Below, in pieces: positions 8,143 through 19,528 of a DNA stretch of 64,000 nucleotides. Numbering within the stretch: position 1 is the stretch's first letter; each line of letters opens with the position of its first letter. The stretch comes from Agarophyton chilense (taxonomy: Eukaryota; Rhodophyta; Florideophyceae; Gracilariales; Gracilariaceae): the NCBI GenBank assembly GCA_030374765.1, contig JARGXX010000028.1:1-64000 (forward strand). The letters run 5' to 3'. The position numbers were made by a program, and so were the translations under genes. The notes beneath the pieces were generated by a model. The model was given only the letters and a program-made list of their open reading frames with translations, did not search any database and had not been told where the DNA came from.

Positions 8143-10235
8143 ATGATGTATGGAAAGTTAGAGACACGTTTTATGCTTAACAAATGATTAGAAAAACGTT
8201 AGACCCCCAAATTTCTTTTTTTATGGCTTGCGGTGGCCCTGAATTTGTCATAATTAATTTTATTACTGTATCAATCCTTACATTTTCTATTCAATTTGCT
8301 GCTGAAAATAGTTCAGTTGTCCTACGCTTTGCTTGAAAGTTTCGTTCGAATTTATTTTTAAAATGGTTTAATTGCAGGTCATAAAAATTTTCCGTGCTTT
8401 GTTAAGTCATTGTAACTGGTTGAAGTGAGTACAGCTGTGTAATATTGCTGGAAGTGTCTGCTTGGGATTTTGGTGAAATTTTTATTGCAGTATTAAACCT
8501 TTTGCATAACCCACGCATGGCGTATCATATTGTTTCTGAAAAGAACAGAAGGATTGAATCTTGTCTATACTTTATTTTGCTTGGCATTTTGATACCTTCC
8601 GTTTCACAGGAATGACATGTAGCCTGGCGACCTTTTAAAAAAGGTGAAGGAGGATGTCGACACAATGAAACAGCCTCATGCCCACTCTATTTCTTGTCAG
8701 CTCCTTCTCCTGGAAGGCGGGAAACTTGAACATGTGACGTACGTCACAAAGTAAACGTATAACTAGCATTAATCCTTTCAAATGCACCTTCAAAATCACC
8801 TAGAAGATAAAAGATAGCCTGTCTGGGAGAAACCCTTCCCAAACTTCTAGATATTCAGAGCTGTACTCCACTAGCCAAAAGGTAGTACTGACCTTGTCAG
8901 CGTTTTAGTGTTGCAGGGATAGTTCATCGCAAACGACTTAACTTGCATTCCACAATTTCTAATTCTCGGATTCTTCATTTGATTGCAACTTGTCAACCGC
9001 CTGAAAGTAGGAATCGTTCTTGTAGTGCATGATTCTATGCGCACCCCCAAACTTAAGATTTCTGCTTGCAGTAACAGGTCATAATTTATAGAGTGAAGCT
9101 TTAATTTCAGCCTTTTCAGCGCGCCGTTGGCGGGGCTGAAAGTGCCAAAAAATGTAAATTTGTTTGGAACCAAAGATGATTGAACAAAGGGGTCATAATT
9201 GCTCATACTCAATTTGTGCTCTGGAATAAATGGCAGCTGACTGCAGTCATTGGTTCCCTCACAAGCCTGCATGTACCTATAAAAATTGATTTCGTTGCGA
9301 AGATATATAAATATATATATATGCGTCGACGAAAAAGCATTTCGAAAATGGTGCTGGATTTTTGTTCAATTGCTTTCAAATATGAAATAGATATGTTTAA
9401 TCTAGTTATGTCAAGTTTTTTTAATTGCATGAAATTGTCAATAATAGATCAAATCTAATTCCAGGCTGTCATGTAAATATTTTTAGTAGATGAAACTGAT
9501 TGTTCAACTTGTGAATTTAAGCTGTTCTCCAGGATTTTGTACTCTCACAAATTTAACAGGGCTGGTCTACGCTTTGAAATTGGAGTTTGAGTAGATTCAA
9601 AGTGATATTGTCTCGGTAATTGGTGGATATCAAGATGACAGTAATGGTTTTGAAAAAAATGCGAATGACGCGCATTTGAATGCACTGGGCAAGCAGTGCG
9701 GCTATATTGCAGCGGAGAAATCTACAAAGGATTTGAAAACCCTTTTTTGAGCATAACATGTTTTCAATACTTTGCTCCACTATTGGGATACTGTAGAAGT
9801 GTTCGTTTTATTGCTTTCAGCTTTTGGTTTGTAAGAGTTGTCAAAGAGTACAAGTACAGAGTTGACAGCAGTTGGAAGGAGTAGACTGCCAGTGTTGGTG
9901 CGGCATGGGACAAATGTTTAGAATGCGGAAACTGTACAACTTGTGTATTTGGAAACGAAGGCGCAAAGGAGTGGGATAGCGCGTGACACAAGAGGACCAA
10001 AATGGTGACAAGGCAGGATGCGCTCTTGCAAGTGGTGCGACAGCGAGCTGCAGCGAGCGTGGAGTGGCGCTGACCACCCATAAGTGATGAATATATAACC
10101 CTTCTACATGTGGTTGACTCTGGAAGACTCGAGCGCCACGTATGGCGCGAGCCAAGCTGTTGAAGTTCCGAAGGTATGGAAGGCGGATCATCATTGTTCC
10201 TTCGCACTGACAAAAGTCGTACGCCGTGTTGGCCC
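8143..10235. other. Intergenic region, no gene recognised
   Basis: AT-rich DNA with short unrelated open frames on both strands, none with recognisable motifs. This is the transition from subtelomere to the first host gene. Nothing supportable was seen. Confidence 0.5.
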
Positions 10236-10354
10236 CGTCACGTGACACTGCACTTTCTCGAAGCGACAGAAACGGAGCTGGACTGACAAGCGTGGAGCCC
10301 ACAGCGCGAGGTGCCACACGTGTGAAAGAGTGTCACTCATCTCAACTTTACACT

Positions 10355-10462
10355 CGTGACACGGCGCGTGCGTCTGCCAATTCTATTCGCCAAACCCACG
10401 CGCCGTGTCACGGCCTTGCCCTCAGCAATCACGTGCCACTCGCAACGCCGTGACACGGCGCG
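10355..10462 (+). promoter_or_regulatory. Three copies of a 14-bp motif upstream of catalase
   Basis: CGTGACACGGCGCG occurs exactly at 10355-10368 (+), 10399-10412 (reverse complement) and 10449-10462 (+), 44 and 50 bp apart. The set lies about 300-400 bp upstream of the catalase ATG. Further CACGTG/GTGTCAC-type sequences lie at 10236-10335. Three perfect copies in 108 bp point to a transcription-factor site array; the factor is unknown. Confidence 0.55.
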
Positions 10463-10756
10463 TTGACGCGAGATCATCAACGCCACGCGAGCTGTCGTTT
10501 CTGTGCCACTGGCGGCGTTGCAGACCCTCGCCGACGATGTCGGCTCAACGTGGCCGCGCCCATCACGGTGGCCGTCGCCGTCAGCCATGGCTCCACGCGC
10601 GACCATCAGCGTCCCTCCGAGTGCGCACGCCGCCATCGCGCCCTCTCGCGCCCTCTTAAACTTCTCGCGCCGCCGCCACAACTCTTTCGCCCGTCACGCC
10701 GCTCTCACCTCACGGGAGCCCAGTCCTTCCCCAATCCCTCCTGCTTACTCTGCACC

Positions 10757-12349
10757 ATGCCACCGCACAGTGCCACCGCCTCGTTCACCCTTTTGCTCCT
10801 CCTCGCGCTCGGCGTGCAGCCAATATTTGGCGCCGCAGATGCCGCTTCCAACAGCCACGCCGACGGCGGCACGCCCACGCTCACGGGCGAGACGGGCCGT
10901 CGCGCCGGATCCAACGAGCACTCGCAGGCCGCCACAGCGCGCGGCCCTCTTCTGCTACAGGATGTTTACACTTTGGAGAAGCTCCGTCGCTTCAACCACG
11001 AGCGTATCGCCGAGCGCGTCGTGCATGCGCGCGGCGCCGGCGCGCACGGCGTGTTTCGCGCCACGCGCCCGCTTGCGCACCTCACCGCTGCGCGTCTCTT
11101 CGAGCCCGGTACGCGCACTGAGGTGTTTGTGCGCTTCTCCACCGTCATCCACGGCAGGGGGTCGCCCGAGACGCTGCGCGATCCGCGCGGCTTCGCCGTT
11201 AAGTTCAAGACCGACGACGGTAACTGGGATCTCGTCGGAAACAACCTACCCGTCTTCTTCATTCGCGACCACATCAAGTTCCCTGACATGGTGCACGCGC
11301 TGAAGCCGCACCCCGTCACCAACGCCCAAGACCCCAACCGCTTCTTCGACTTTTTCGCCGCGTTGGGTGGCCAGGCCACGCACATGCTCACGCACCTGTA
11401 CTCGGATGCCGGCATTCCGGCCAGTTACCGCTTCATGAATGGCCACTCGGTGCACGCATTCAAGTTTGTCAACGCCACACGCCACGTCACGTACGTCAAG
11501 TTCAAGTGGATTAGCGCACAGGGTGTGCGCAATTTGTCTCTCGCTGACGCTGCGCGCACGCAAGCCACCGACTTTTCCCATGCCACCGCCGATCTGTACG
11601 CCGCCATCCGCCGTGGCGAGCTGCCGGAGTGGGAGCTCGCCATCCAGACGCTGGCGCCGGGTAGGCTGCACGACTTCGACTTTGACCCGCTGGACGCCAC
11701 CAAGGACTGGCCCGAGCACCTGTTTCCGCTCACGGTGGTCGGGCGCCTCACGCTGACTCGCGTGCCGGACAACTTTTTCCTTTTCTCCGAGCAGTCGGCT
11801 TTCGACCCGGGCAACTTCCTGCCGGCAGCCATCGAGCCGTCCGAGGACCGACTGCTGCAGGGCCGACTGCTCTCGTACCACGAGTCGCAAACGCACCGTC
11901 TAGGCTCTAACAACTTCCACCAGCTACCGGTGAACCGACCGGCCACACCTGTGCGCACGTACAACCAGGAAGGCGTGATGGCGTACAGCCACGCGTGGAA
12001 TGGCTCTGTCAACTACGAGCCGAGCACGCAACGCGGCACGTACGCGGCGGATGCGACGTATCTCTACTCGAGTGCGGCGCTGTGCGGCGCCACCGTGCAG
12101 ACGCCCATCACGAAGACAGCCAACTTTGCGCAGGCCGGCGATACATTCCGACGCTTCTCCGCGCGCGACCGTGAGGCACTGGTGGAAAACATGGCGGCGG
12201 ACCTGACAAAGGTGCGGTCGCGCGTGGTACGACACATGGTGTGCGCGCACCTGTTCAAGGCGGACGAGCGCTACGGCGCCGCGGTGGCGGCGGCGGCGCG
12301 CTGTGACATGCGCGACGTTCGTCGGCGCGCCGCGGAGCTGCGCAATTAG
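10757..12349 (+). CDS. Secreted monofunctional haem catalase
   Basis: The 530-residue protein decomposes hydrogen peroxide to water and oxygen. ATG at 10757 (CACCATGCC context) starts a hydrophobic signal-like segment (residues ~9-26), suggesting export or entry to the secretory pathway; the frame is open 98 codons further upstream but that part is low-complexity. Visible landmarks are distal His90 in RVVHARGAGAHG, RFSTV (126-130), RDPRGFAVKF, the Asn pair at 162-163 in LVGNNLPVFFIRD, and the proximal haem-ligand Tyr374 in RLLSYHESQTHRLGSN. The family usually has Asp-Thr where this has Glu-Ser after the Tyr. The length suits a small-subunit catalase plus signal peptide. The gene is intronless and much more GC-rich than its surroundings, which could reflect codon bias of a highly expressed gene or transfer. 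Confidence 0.95.
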   Translation: MPPHSATASFTLLLLLALGVQPIFGAADAASNSHADGGTPTLTGETGRRAGSNEHSQAATARGPLLLQDVYTLEKLRRFNHERIAERVVHARGAGAHGVFRATRPLAHLTAARLFEPGTRTEVFVRFSTVIHGRGSPETLRDPRGFAVKFKTDDGNWDLVGNNLPVFFIRDHIKFPDMVHALKPHPVTNAQDPNRFFDFFAALGGQATHMLTHLYSDAGIPASYRFMNGHSVHAFKFVNATRHVTYVKFKWISAQGVRNLSLADAARTQATDFSHATADLYAAIRRGELPEWELAIQTLAPGRLHDFDFDPLDATKDWPEHLFPLTVVGRLTLTRVPDNFFLFSEQSAFDPGNFLPAAIEPSEDRLLQGRLLSYHESQTHRLGSNNFHQLPVNRPATPVRTYNQEGVMAYSHAWNGSVNYEPSTQRGTYAADATYLYSSAALCGATVQTPITKTANFAQAGDTFRRFSARDREALVENMAADLTKVRSRVVRHMVCAHLFKADERYGAAVAAAARCDMRDVRRRAAELRN

Positions 12350-13230
12350 TCGCACGAGCGCGCAAGCGCGCGAGGCAGCGCGGCGTCACGCCGTGTGGCA
12401 CCGCCTCTTCACACGCGAGGCGGCTCGAGACTCACTTCAGCTCATCTCAGTTCTTCCCAACTCGTGCCTGGCCCGACCTTGGCGGCATGACGGTTATGCC
12501 TCAGACCGTTCAGGTCATGTGTTCAGCCGCCTGAAGTCCCCATGTTCGTGGACTCTCGAAAAAGTTCGCCCAGTTCACGACTTGAGCACGGAACGGCCCC
12601 GCACCACTTACGCCTTTCTATACACACAACTGGTTCTAAAAGTAGAAACACAAGCGCGGACGCCTGCGGCTTAATGGCGCCACTCCGATGTGCAGCGAGC
12701 GCTTTCGCTTGCAGCGGTGGCGCAGCTTCGAGACGCGTGACGATATCGAACAGCACTGTTCCATTTTTTACATCGCAGCCTCCACATGCATGTCAAATAT
12801 CTTATTCCCCTAGTTCCCTTTTCTCGCTACTTGTTGATTCCGCCCTGTAACTACACAAACCGTGCTCACTTCCCTACCCCATAGACGCCGAGCTGTCTCT
12901 AGATTAATATCACATTCGTTCGTGGGCGAACCAATACGAATTGCTCCACTGCGCGCTCGTGGGCTGCCTACCATCTCTCAACCATAGAGTTAACACACGC
13001 GACTGCGCGCCATGCTCCTACCAAAGCACGTTCCTTCAATCATGGAGCTCAACAAGAGCGTGGTCTCTTCTAGCTATGAAGGGTACCTTGGTTCAAGGTT
13101 GAAATGGACCACCCTTTACCCGTTTAGCGGACACTCTATAATGACACGACCAAGCGTGCTAAAATTCTTTTGTTGCGGTTGCAGTACATGTCGCATTACA
13201 GTTCACACAATATTTTCTAAATGACGAATT
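12350..13230. other. Catalase 3' flank and spacer
   Basis: No gene recognised. GC-rich to about 12750, then average composition. It contains the nested hairpin at 12677-12723 (separate entry). The 5' part is presumably catalase 3' UTR. Confidence 0.5.
12677..12723 (+). other. Nested hairpin downstream of catalase
   Basis: The outer stem is GCGCCAC/GTGGCGC (12677-12683 with 12717-12723, perfect). The inner stem is GCGAGCG-CTTT-CGCTTGC (12695-12712, one G-T pair). It could be a 3'-UTR structure, a terminator-like element or a palindromic insertion footprint. Confidence 0.4.
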
Positions 13231-13479
13231 TTGCGCATTTCGCAGAACGAGTTGCAGGGTGTGACGATGCCTTGGTGGATTTGTCACCAGATTTGGACCA
13301 CTGACGTACACACTCGCGGGTGGGCACAGGCACAGGTCAATGCAATCTCGGTTGTACCGTCCCTTCGTACATTACGGAAGAACGGAGGAAGGGAACGACT
13401 CGGCGGTGAGTGTAGGGTAGGGTATCCATTGAGATCAATTGACGCAGGCGATACTGTGCTCGACACAACATTCGAGGCC

Positions 13480-13822
13480 ACTTCGCAAATACCAGATTCG
13501 CAAGTGGAGAGTTGGTCAACCACTTGGGCGAGGTGCTGGAGGAGCCCCTCGCGCGGTCTTGATTTGGAGGCCGTGAACAGCGCCATCAGAGAAACACCGG
13601 CAAGCTCGTCGAACAACTTTGTGACGGCAAGCATGGGTTACCGCATCATGCCGGGTGGACAAGCGCACCAGCGATTTCGTAGGACGCACGACGGTGCGTG
13701 AAGCGCGTAGGTGGGCGACGATGTTGATGGAGAAGGCGGAGGACGAAGAGATCGACTTGGGCTGTGTGCTCGACGAGCCGATGCTATACAACGAGACGGC
13801 GGTGGCCTGCGCGTGAGGAAAA
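13480..13822 (+). pseudogene. Unrecognised decayed coding region
   Basis: Protein-like stretches appear in succession in different + frames: GELVNHLGEVLEEPLA (~13507), then TGKLVEQLCDGKHGLP, then a ~49-residue piece from DKRTSDFVGRTTVREARRWA through KAEDEEIDLGCVLDEPMLYN to TGA near 13817. The switches look like indels in an old gene or unseen introns. Family unknown; an antisense frame (13634-13284) is also open. Confidence 0.25.
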
Positions 13823-14500
13823 CACCCTAGTCCGAACCCATCCTCCTCGCGGCAGCTAGCAACCGCGTCTTGCAAGTAAGGAGCGACGAGTTGCGCTTTC
13901 GACAGTGTTGCTGCCTCTCTACACTCTGGTGAGGTTTTTTCTACGATAAACTTTTTTGCTCACAATCTCTCGACTTGGCAAACATATCAATATCGAGCCT
14001 TCGTACGTGTCATGCGTGTGGCGTAGAAACTGCTGTGCTCGCCATCATTGCTGCACCGCATGCTGCTCTCACCACCATGGTTGTCAGCATCTGCAGCTTC
14101 CCCCATTCGCCCGTCATCTTCTTCCTCTTGGCGCATTCGCCCCGCCACGCTCTCCTTCAAACTTGAGAAACGATCTACGTCCGTATTCAAATCGTTCACA
14201 GTCCGTGTTACACAACCCGAAATTTATGATTTCCACCTGGTTTCTCCATGTGTCGAATGGTAGAAAATAGTTACCTTTCATGCCCCGACACATCCTCCAA
14301 GTTGGCAGCAAATGTATTCCAGAACCACCAACATAGTACTTCATTCATCTGCCACCACTTGGTTCCAAAACCCATCACTATCAAACATGATAACATTGTC
14401 GCATCTGAAAAAATCTGTTATTCATTCTTCACGCATGTTTTCGTCGAAACTCTAGCTACCGCACTTCAACTTGGAACCAGCACCAAGTCCGCGCTTTCAT
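13823..14500. other. Spacer upstream of the propeller gene
   Basis: No gene recognised. C/T-rich near 14040-14180. The last part is presumably the promoter region of the gene at 14602. Confidence 0.4.
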
Positions 14501-14509
14501 CAACACATC

Positions 14510-14517
14510 TATAAAAG
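14510..14517 (+). promoter_or_regulatory. TATA box of the propeller gene
   Basis: TATAAAAG ends 84 bp before the ATG at 14602 and is followed by a C/T-rich leader (TCCCTCCAACATC), consistent with a core promoter and a short 5' UTR. Confidence 0.6.
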
Positions 14518-14601
14518 GCATGCGATAAACACCATTCGCTCCACCCTGACTTTTTCCCTCCAACATCTCATCTACCACACAACATCCATAACTTCGCAAC
14601 A

Positions 14602-15906
14602 ATGGCTCGAACACCTTTCTTTGTCACTGCGTTGCTCGCAACTTTCTTGTTATCATGTGTAGCCGCACAGGAAACAAGTTTTACTCTCGATTCAGCCATT
14701 GCCTCAAGATCCCCGATATCTCGTGAATTCGTGGGAGGTGTGTACGCCATGTCCAATAACCTCACCGAAAATACAATTGTTGTTTACGCTCGTCGCAGAA
14801 ACGGCACTTTGCAGTTGTTGAACCCGGGAGTCAAAACAGGGGGAAAAGGCGCCATCATCAATTTTAATATGGGATTTGATCCGCTTTTCTCAGCTTTCTC
14901 CGTCAATATCACCCCCGACTACAAATATATCCTTGCGGTCAATGCTGGCAGTAGCTCCGTTTCTGTCTTCAAAATACTTCCCGACTTTTCTATCCGCCTT
15001 GTCCATGTACAACCCGTTCCCGGCTTTGGGCCCAATTCCGTCGCTATATCAGGGAATCTCGTCTACGTCGCCAGCGTTGATGCGGATGGAACATTTGATG
15101 ATGTTCCCTCTCAGAAAGGACTTCTTTCGGGATACCGAATGTGTTCCACCGGAAAGCTTGAGCCGATTCCGCGTAGTCAGCGATTACTCTCTTTCCGCCC
15201 ATCTGCCGTGAAGTTCTCGCCCGACCGCCGTTCTTTGGTCGTCTCAGACTTATTCTCTGGCGTCAACGCTCTCAGCTCTGGTACCCTCAATGAAATTGTT
15301 GTCTTCCATGTGAATAAGTTCGGGCTCCTTAGCCGCAGACCTGTCACTGGTGTAACATCAACCCAACTGAATAATTCTGAGGGTCGAAATTTGCCGTCTG
15401 CTATTGGCTTCGATATTATCAGGTCTCGGGGTGTGCAATATGTAGTTGTCCCCGAAGTTCGTGCTTTGGTGGGTGCCGATGGCATGAGTCCAGCTGACCA
15501 AGCTGCTTCTGTCTCTACATGGCGTCTTGACTCTTCTGGGCGTCTATTTCCTGTACAGCTTGACGTCCCTGTCGGATCATCAGTGACTTCTGGACAGATT
15601 GACCCCTGCTGGATACAATTCTCCGCTGACTTGAGAAACTTCTGGATCTCCAATACCGGCTCAAACTCTCTTTCAGCATTTTCGTTCAACAAAGGAGTCC
15701 CCGCCCTCAAAATCGAAGTTGCTGCAACTGGACCCAATCCCATCGATTTATGGCGATCCCGAGACAGCAGGTTTTTGTACCAGTTGTTTACTGGATCTAT
15801 CGCGGTATTCGAGATCTCCAAGGGGGGGAGGGGTGTTGGTCTTACTCAGATTCAGGCTCCGATGGATATTCCTCCGATGAATGCTCAAGGAATCGTTGCG
15901 TTTTAA
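14602..15906 (+). CDS. Secreted beta-propeller protein, lactonase/YncE-like
   Basis: The 434-residue frame has a clear N-terminal signal peptide (basic start, then FFVTALLATFLLSCVAAQ). The body shows the cadence of a seven-bladed propeller: GVYAMSNN...NTIVVYARRRNGTL, SVNITPDYKYILAVNAGSSS, SVFKI, AVKFSPDRRSLVVSD, IVVFHVNKFGLL, STWRLDSSGRLF, FWISNTGSNSLSAF. These Tyr/Val-rich strand repeats with SPD/TPD turns are typical of 6-phosphogluconolactonase or carboxymuconate-lactonising-like folds, but such secreted forms seldom have a known substrate, so no reaction is assigned. It is intronless and has a TATA box 92 bp upstream. The ATG is supported by the signal peptide that follows it. Confidence 0.75.
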   Translation: MARTPFFVTALLATFLLSCVAAQETSFTLDSAIASRSPISREFVGGVYAMSNNLTENTIVVYARRRNGTLQLLNPGVKTGGKGAIINFNMGFDPLFSAFSVNITPDYKYILAVNAGSSSVSVFKILPDFSIRLVHVQPVPGFGPNSVAISGNLVYVASVDADGTFDDVPSQKGLLSGYRMCSTGKLEPIPRSQRLLSFRPSAVKFSPDRRSLVVSDLFSGVNALSSGTLNEIVVFHVNKFGLLSRRPVTGVTSTQLNNSEGRNLPSAIGFDIIRSRGVQYVVVPEVRALVGADGMSPADQAASVSTWRLDSSGRLFPVQLDVPVGSSVTSGQIDPCWIQFSADLRNFWISNTGSNSLSAFSFNKGVPALKIEVAATGPNPIDLWRSRDSRFLYQLFTGSIAVFEISKGGRGVGLTQIQAPMDIPPMNAQGIVAF

Positions 15907-17555
15907 CCCGTTTCAAGCTTCTGCTTTCAAAGGTGAATATGACACTGTCATGGTATTCTGAAAAGTCAGATGGAATCGAACTTTATCGCTGCTACTAACA
16001 ACAAGATCTTGGCTGAGTGTTTGTTTTTAGACTTTTAAGCGTTTCTATTCATTTCGTTACACTTATCGATTGTATAGTATCATATAAACCCAGTTCTCCC
16101 TCCAATGAAGTTTTGGACTGTTACAATCGTTTGTTCTTTTGTATTATATCGGGGTCAATCCTTTGTCACTGGCTCAGAGCAGAATCCATGCGAGCAGAGT
16201 TAGTTTAAAACCAGATAATCCTGGTTGCGAGGGATGAGCGTCATTTTGCAAACATATGTTCGGGGTGATGATAAGTAAGAAGAATCCACTACGCGAAGTC
16301 CATTACAACCGTTTACTTTTTATTACTGCTTGCAAGGAGTAGCACACATCATGACATAATGAGTTCTGCAAATCATTTGTCGCATATGAACAGAGCGACC
16401 TGTACACACTTGTGTACAGGGCGTTCTGTTCAAAAGAGAATGAAATAGCTTCGGTGTAGTTATGACACGTGAAAGCTAGAACGCCATGCGTATCCCAAAT
16501 GCAAATGTAGATCTCAAATGCAACAGCAGATTTCTGTACTACTAATCCATAACTATAAATGCACTTGCCTCGTACACACCAATAAATGCTGCCTATTCTG
16601 CCTAGATGATTTGCCAACGCAAAGAGAGGTTATTTGCATGTCATATATGAGTGGTGGGTGCCCTAAACCTCGCGAATAAGAAATGCTACAAAAGAACCAC
16701 TTGCTTGAAATCCATGAAAGACTTCTGGTGAAGCACAAGCAACGAGCTACAACTAGACTGGAACGTAGAACAATAAAATGTGGTCGAGTTTCACGTACTT
16801 ACCACGAACTTTGATAATTAGGCGCTCAGTAAGCAATGACGACCTGTCGTTAAAGCCTCGTTTTTCTTAAGATATTAGAACCGTGGAATAGACTGATGGA
16901 TGTGAAACCAGGAACAGTATGATGAAGCAGTGTCATTGTGGTAGGCGTTTTAAGATACCCTTGCTACTTCACATAGCACCAAAGCAGGATTGAATGCACA
17001 GGAAATTCTGCTGCAGTAACAGCTCTATAAACGCACAAGGGATCTTTGCAATGGTATTCCAACTAGAACGATAACGTCAGCAACATGTTGCCGTGGAACG
17101 AACGTCACTGCAGCAGAGTATAGGTGTAAAGAGCGCATCTGCATCTCATCTTGGGAAGCTCGAAGACGTGAGCAGCTCACTACCTCCGTCCACTGCACTG
17201 TAAACACACTTCGACGGATCCCGCTGGGATGAACATGTGCGGACTCGGTACGATTTAATCTTACAAAAGATTCCTACGGGATTTGAATACGGTACTCTGG
17301 CGCCTAGCAGAGGGTACGGGCAACTACAATGCAAGTTCTCAACAGAGGACTAGAGTGGCTATACGAATTCTGATCTCATATGAGGCCAGAATTAAAACAT
17401 CGATTATTTTTTCTAAACTGTGTCAATTTCCTTAAATTTTTACCTAGACATCAACACTCTCTTCTTGTCTGCCGTCAACCTCAAAGATCACGAACGATCG
17501 TCTACAACCTGTACACAACATCAATTTCACTCCATTCATTCATAATTTATCAAAT
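15907..17555. other. Intergenic region, no gene recognised
   Basis: AT-rich sequence with only short frames lacking recognisable motifs. Nothing supportable was seen. Confidence 0.5.
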
Positions 17556-18041
17556 ATGCCATCATCTATAGAATCTCAACGAGTAGTGGGAAACAAAGAT
17601 AATACCAGCGCACGTCTCGTCACATCAGAGAGCGACTGTAAATGCTTTTTTGGCACGCAATAGAAGACGAAACTCGTAAGTAAAAGTGTTACAAAAGTTG
17701 ACGTTGTTGTCAAAAATAATCGCAAACAAAACTTTGTCACCATAACCTTCGAGCAACCTGGTAGGGAAAAGATATGCGCTCTCAACATTTGTAATGTTAA
17801 ACCCGAGGATCATGTCAAGGTTCAGAAAAAAGCTCAGGAAGTCGGCAAATCGAACGTGGAGATAAATTGCTCTGCTATTATTAACAAAGTTTTTAACAAT
17901 AAAGACCAGTATACTCTTACGGATGGCGATGACAGTCGCACAATGAATCCGTCCAGTCCACCTACTGTGAAAAACACTGACACGCAAGACAGCTTTATGG
18001 AAGTTCATTCGACCAAATGGACAACGGAAATATATCCTTGA
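17556..18041 (+). pseudogene. 162-codon frame broken by a single in-frame TAG; unknown family
   Basis: ATG 17556 opens 35 codons (MPSSIESQRVVGNKDNTSAR...) ending at TAG 17661-17663. The same frame then continues without interruption for 125 codons to TGA 18039-18041. The continuation is strongly protein-like (KNNRKQNFVTITFEQPGREK, NICNVKPEDHVKVQKKAQEV). There is no ATG soon after the TAG and no frame change. It may be a recently inactivated gene, a readthrough case, or two pieces separated by an intron missed by eye. It lies tail to tail with a gag fragment on the other strand. Confidence 0.45.
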
Positions 18042-18098
18042 CTCTGAATAGTCCAGTGCAAATGCATCAATGGAAAGTCACGGGACCTGCGTTAGATT

Positions 18099-18515
18099 TT
18101 ATCGCGCCAGGAAATCTTGATGAATGTCGGAGACGACCGTCACAGGGTCACGTTTGTAGAGTGCGTCGACAATGGCATGCGAGCGAGTCTCAGAGCGAAT
18201 TGTCTCTGCTGGGATTGATCGGCAGATATCGCGGGCGCGATCGTTAAGTTGTGACTGCAACATGATGCCTTGCACAGACTTGCGTATCGTGTTATCATTT
18301 GAGTCGGATAAAGTCGCATGAAATGCTTGCCAAAGCGAAACGGTGATCGCATACCATTCCTGGTTTGCTTTTTCGTCCGTCCACGGAACATATTGTATGT
18401 CCCAGGAAAAGCGCGGGCGCGTGAGCTGGTCACTTGATGAACTTTCTGGGCCCATAACCATGAAAAGCGAGATTTTCAAACAAGAACAGGACAGTTTACT
18501 ACGCGTAGGTAGCAC
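18099..18515 (-). pseudogene. Retrotransposon gag-like fragment
   Basis: A 138-codon minus-strand frame contains RPRFSWDIQYVPWTDEKANQ, then WYAITVSLWQAFHATLSDSN, QLNDRARDICRSI and ALYKRDPVTVVSDIHQDFLA. The Trp-rich start and the NDRARDI...LYKRDPVTVV segment resemble the capsid region of LTR retrotransposons, in my reading of copia type. No neighbouring protease, RT or LTR was found, so it is an isolated fragment. Confidence 0.4.
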
Positions 18516-18519
18516 TTTT

Positions 18520-19525
18520 TTTAGGTCCGTCGACCTCTCGAGCTCTTGACTTCTACAGAACTACGGAGTACTTATGCTAATCCTGCCGTAGGACTATAGG
18601 TTAAAACTCATGCAGAAGACTACCTATCCGATGATCCAATTCAGCACAAAGTAGATACACAATACCATGTCTCAGGTAACACGGCGAGAAATCCCATGCA
18701 TATTGTCAGCCTGTCGCAAGTGAACATGGCCTTCATACTATTTCCAGTAAGCGAAGTCCAAAGGAGAACAATAAATCTACACGGTTTAGCATGATGGGAG
18801 TTGGATAACTCGATAAGTTTGTGGACCAAAGTTTGAAAAGCGCGCTCAAATCAGAGGGAGTAAAAATGCTGTGAAGTTGTGCAGCCGAGCGTTGGGTTTT
18901 TGTATTACCGAAAGAATTGGACCCGTAGCATTGGATCGGCTCAAATGTTTTGGAATATGTTGCATGAGAGAGACACACAAGCTGTGCACAATCAATTGAC
19001 TAAAAATGGGGGTTGATGGCGCATATATGTTAGCGTGAAAGGATGTAGGGCAACTAGGAACGAGGAAGAAGTTGCCGAGTGAAGAGAAATCGCTGCCGGT
19101 GGAGGAGGGTTAGAAACTACGGATTAAAAGATTTCCGATGCTTTAGCCGGAAAGCTGTTATGTTTCCGCAGGTTGCGATTTCCTCCCAGAACTCATTGGG
19201 TCACGCATGTGCATTAATGTAGAATTATTTGGCTGTTTGACCCCTTTAATGCTACTGACTTGGAAATGGTGACGCTCTTTTATCGAAATCGCACCTACCA
19301 TCCTTTTCGTCATCGCAGCCATACCATGTACACATCTTAAAGCATTTCCCTGTCCCAAGCCCACAAGCAACTAGTTCGCATGTTCCGTGGGTCAATGGGT
19401 TTCTCCCAAATGAAAAATACGCAAAAGTACAGCTTTTTCATGACAACGTTCTAATGTGGCTCGTACATGCGCGTTCTATCTTATTTTCCGAACTACCTCT
19501 TTGAAAAGGAATGGTGTTTTCACAT
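18520..19525. other. Intergenic region, no gene recognised
   Basis: Only short frames without motifs. The right end contains the probable polyadenylation signal of the minus-strand gene that follows. Confidence 0.5.
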
Positions 19526-19528
19526 ACT

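Noticed and set aside
10463..10756. 98-codon upstream extension of the catalase frame
   Set aside because: It is Arg/Pro/Ala-rich and low-complexity, contains promoter-like repeats just before it, and the downstream ATG has better context and is followed by a signal peptide.
11246..12012. Long minus-strand frames inside the catalase gene
   Set aside because: They are shadow frames of a GC-rich coding region.
17625..18008. 127-codon minus-strand frame with hydrophobic stretches
   Set aside because: It is antisense to the more protein-like + frame 17556-18041 and has no recognisable motif.
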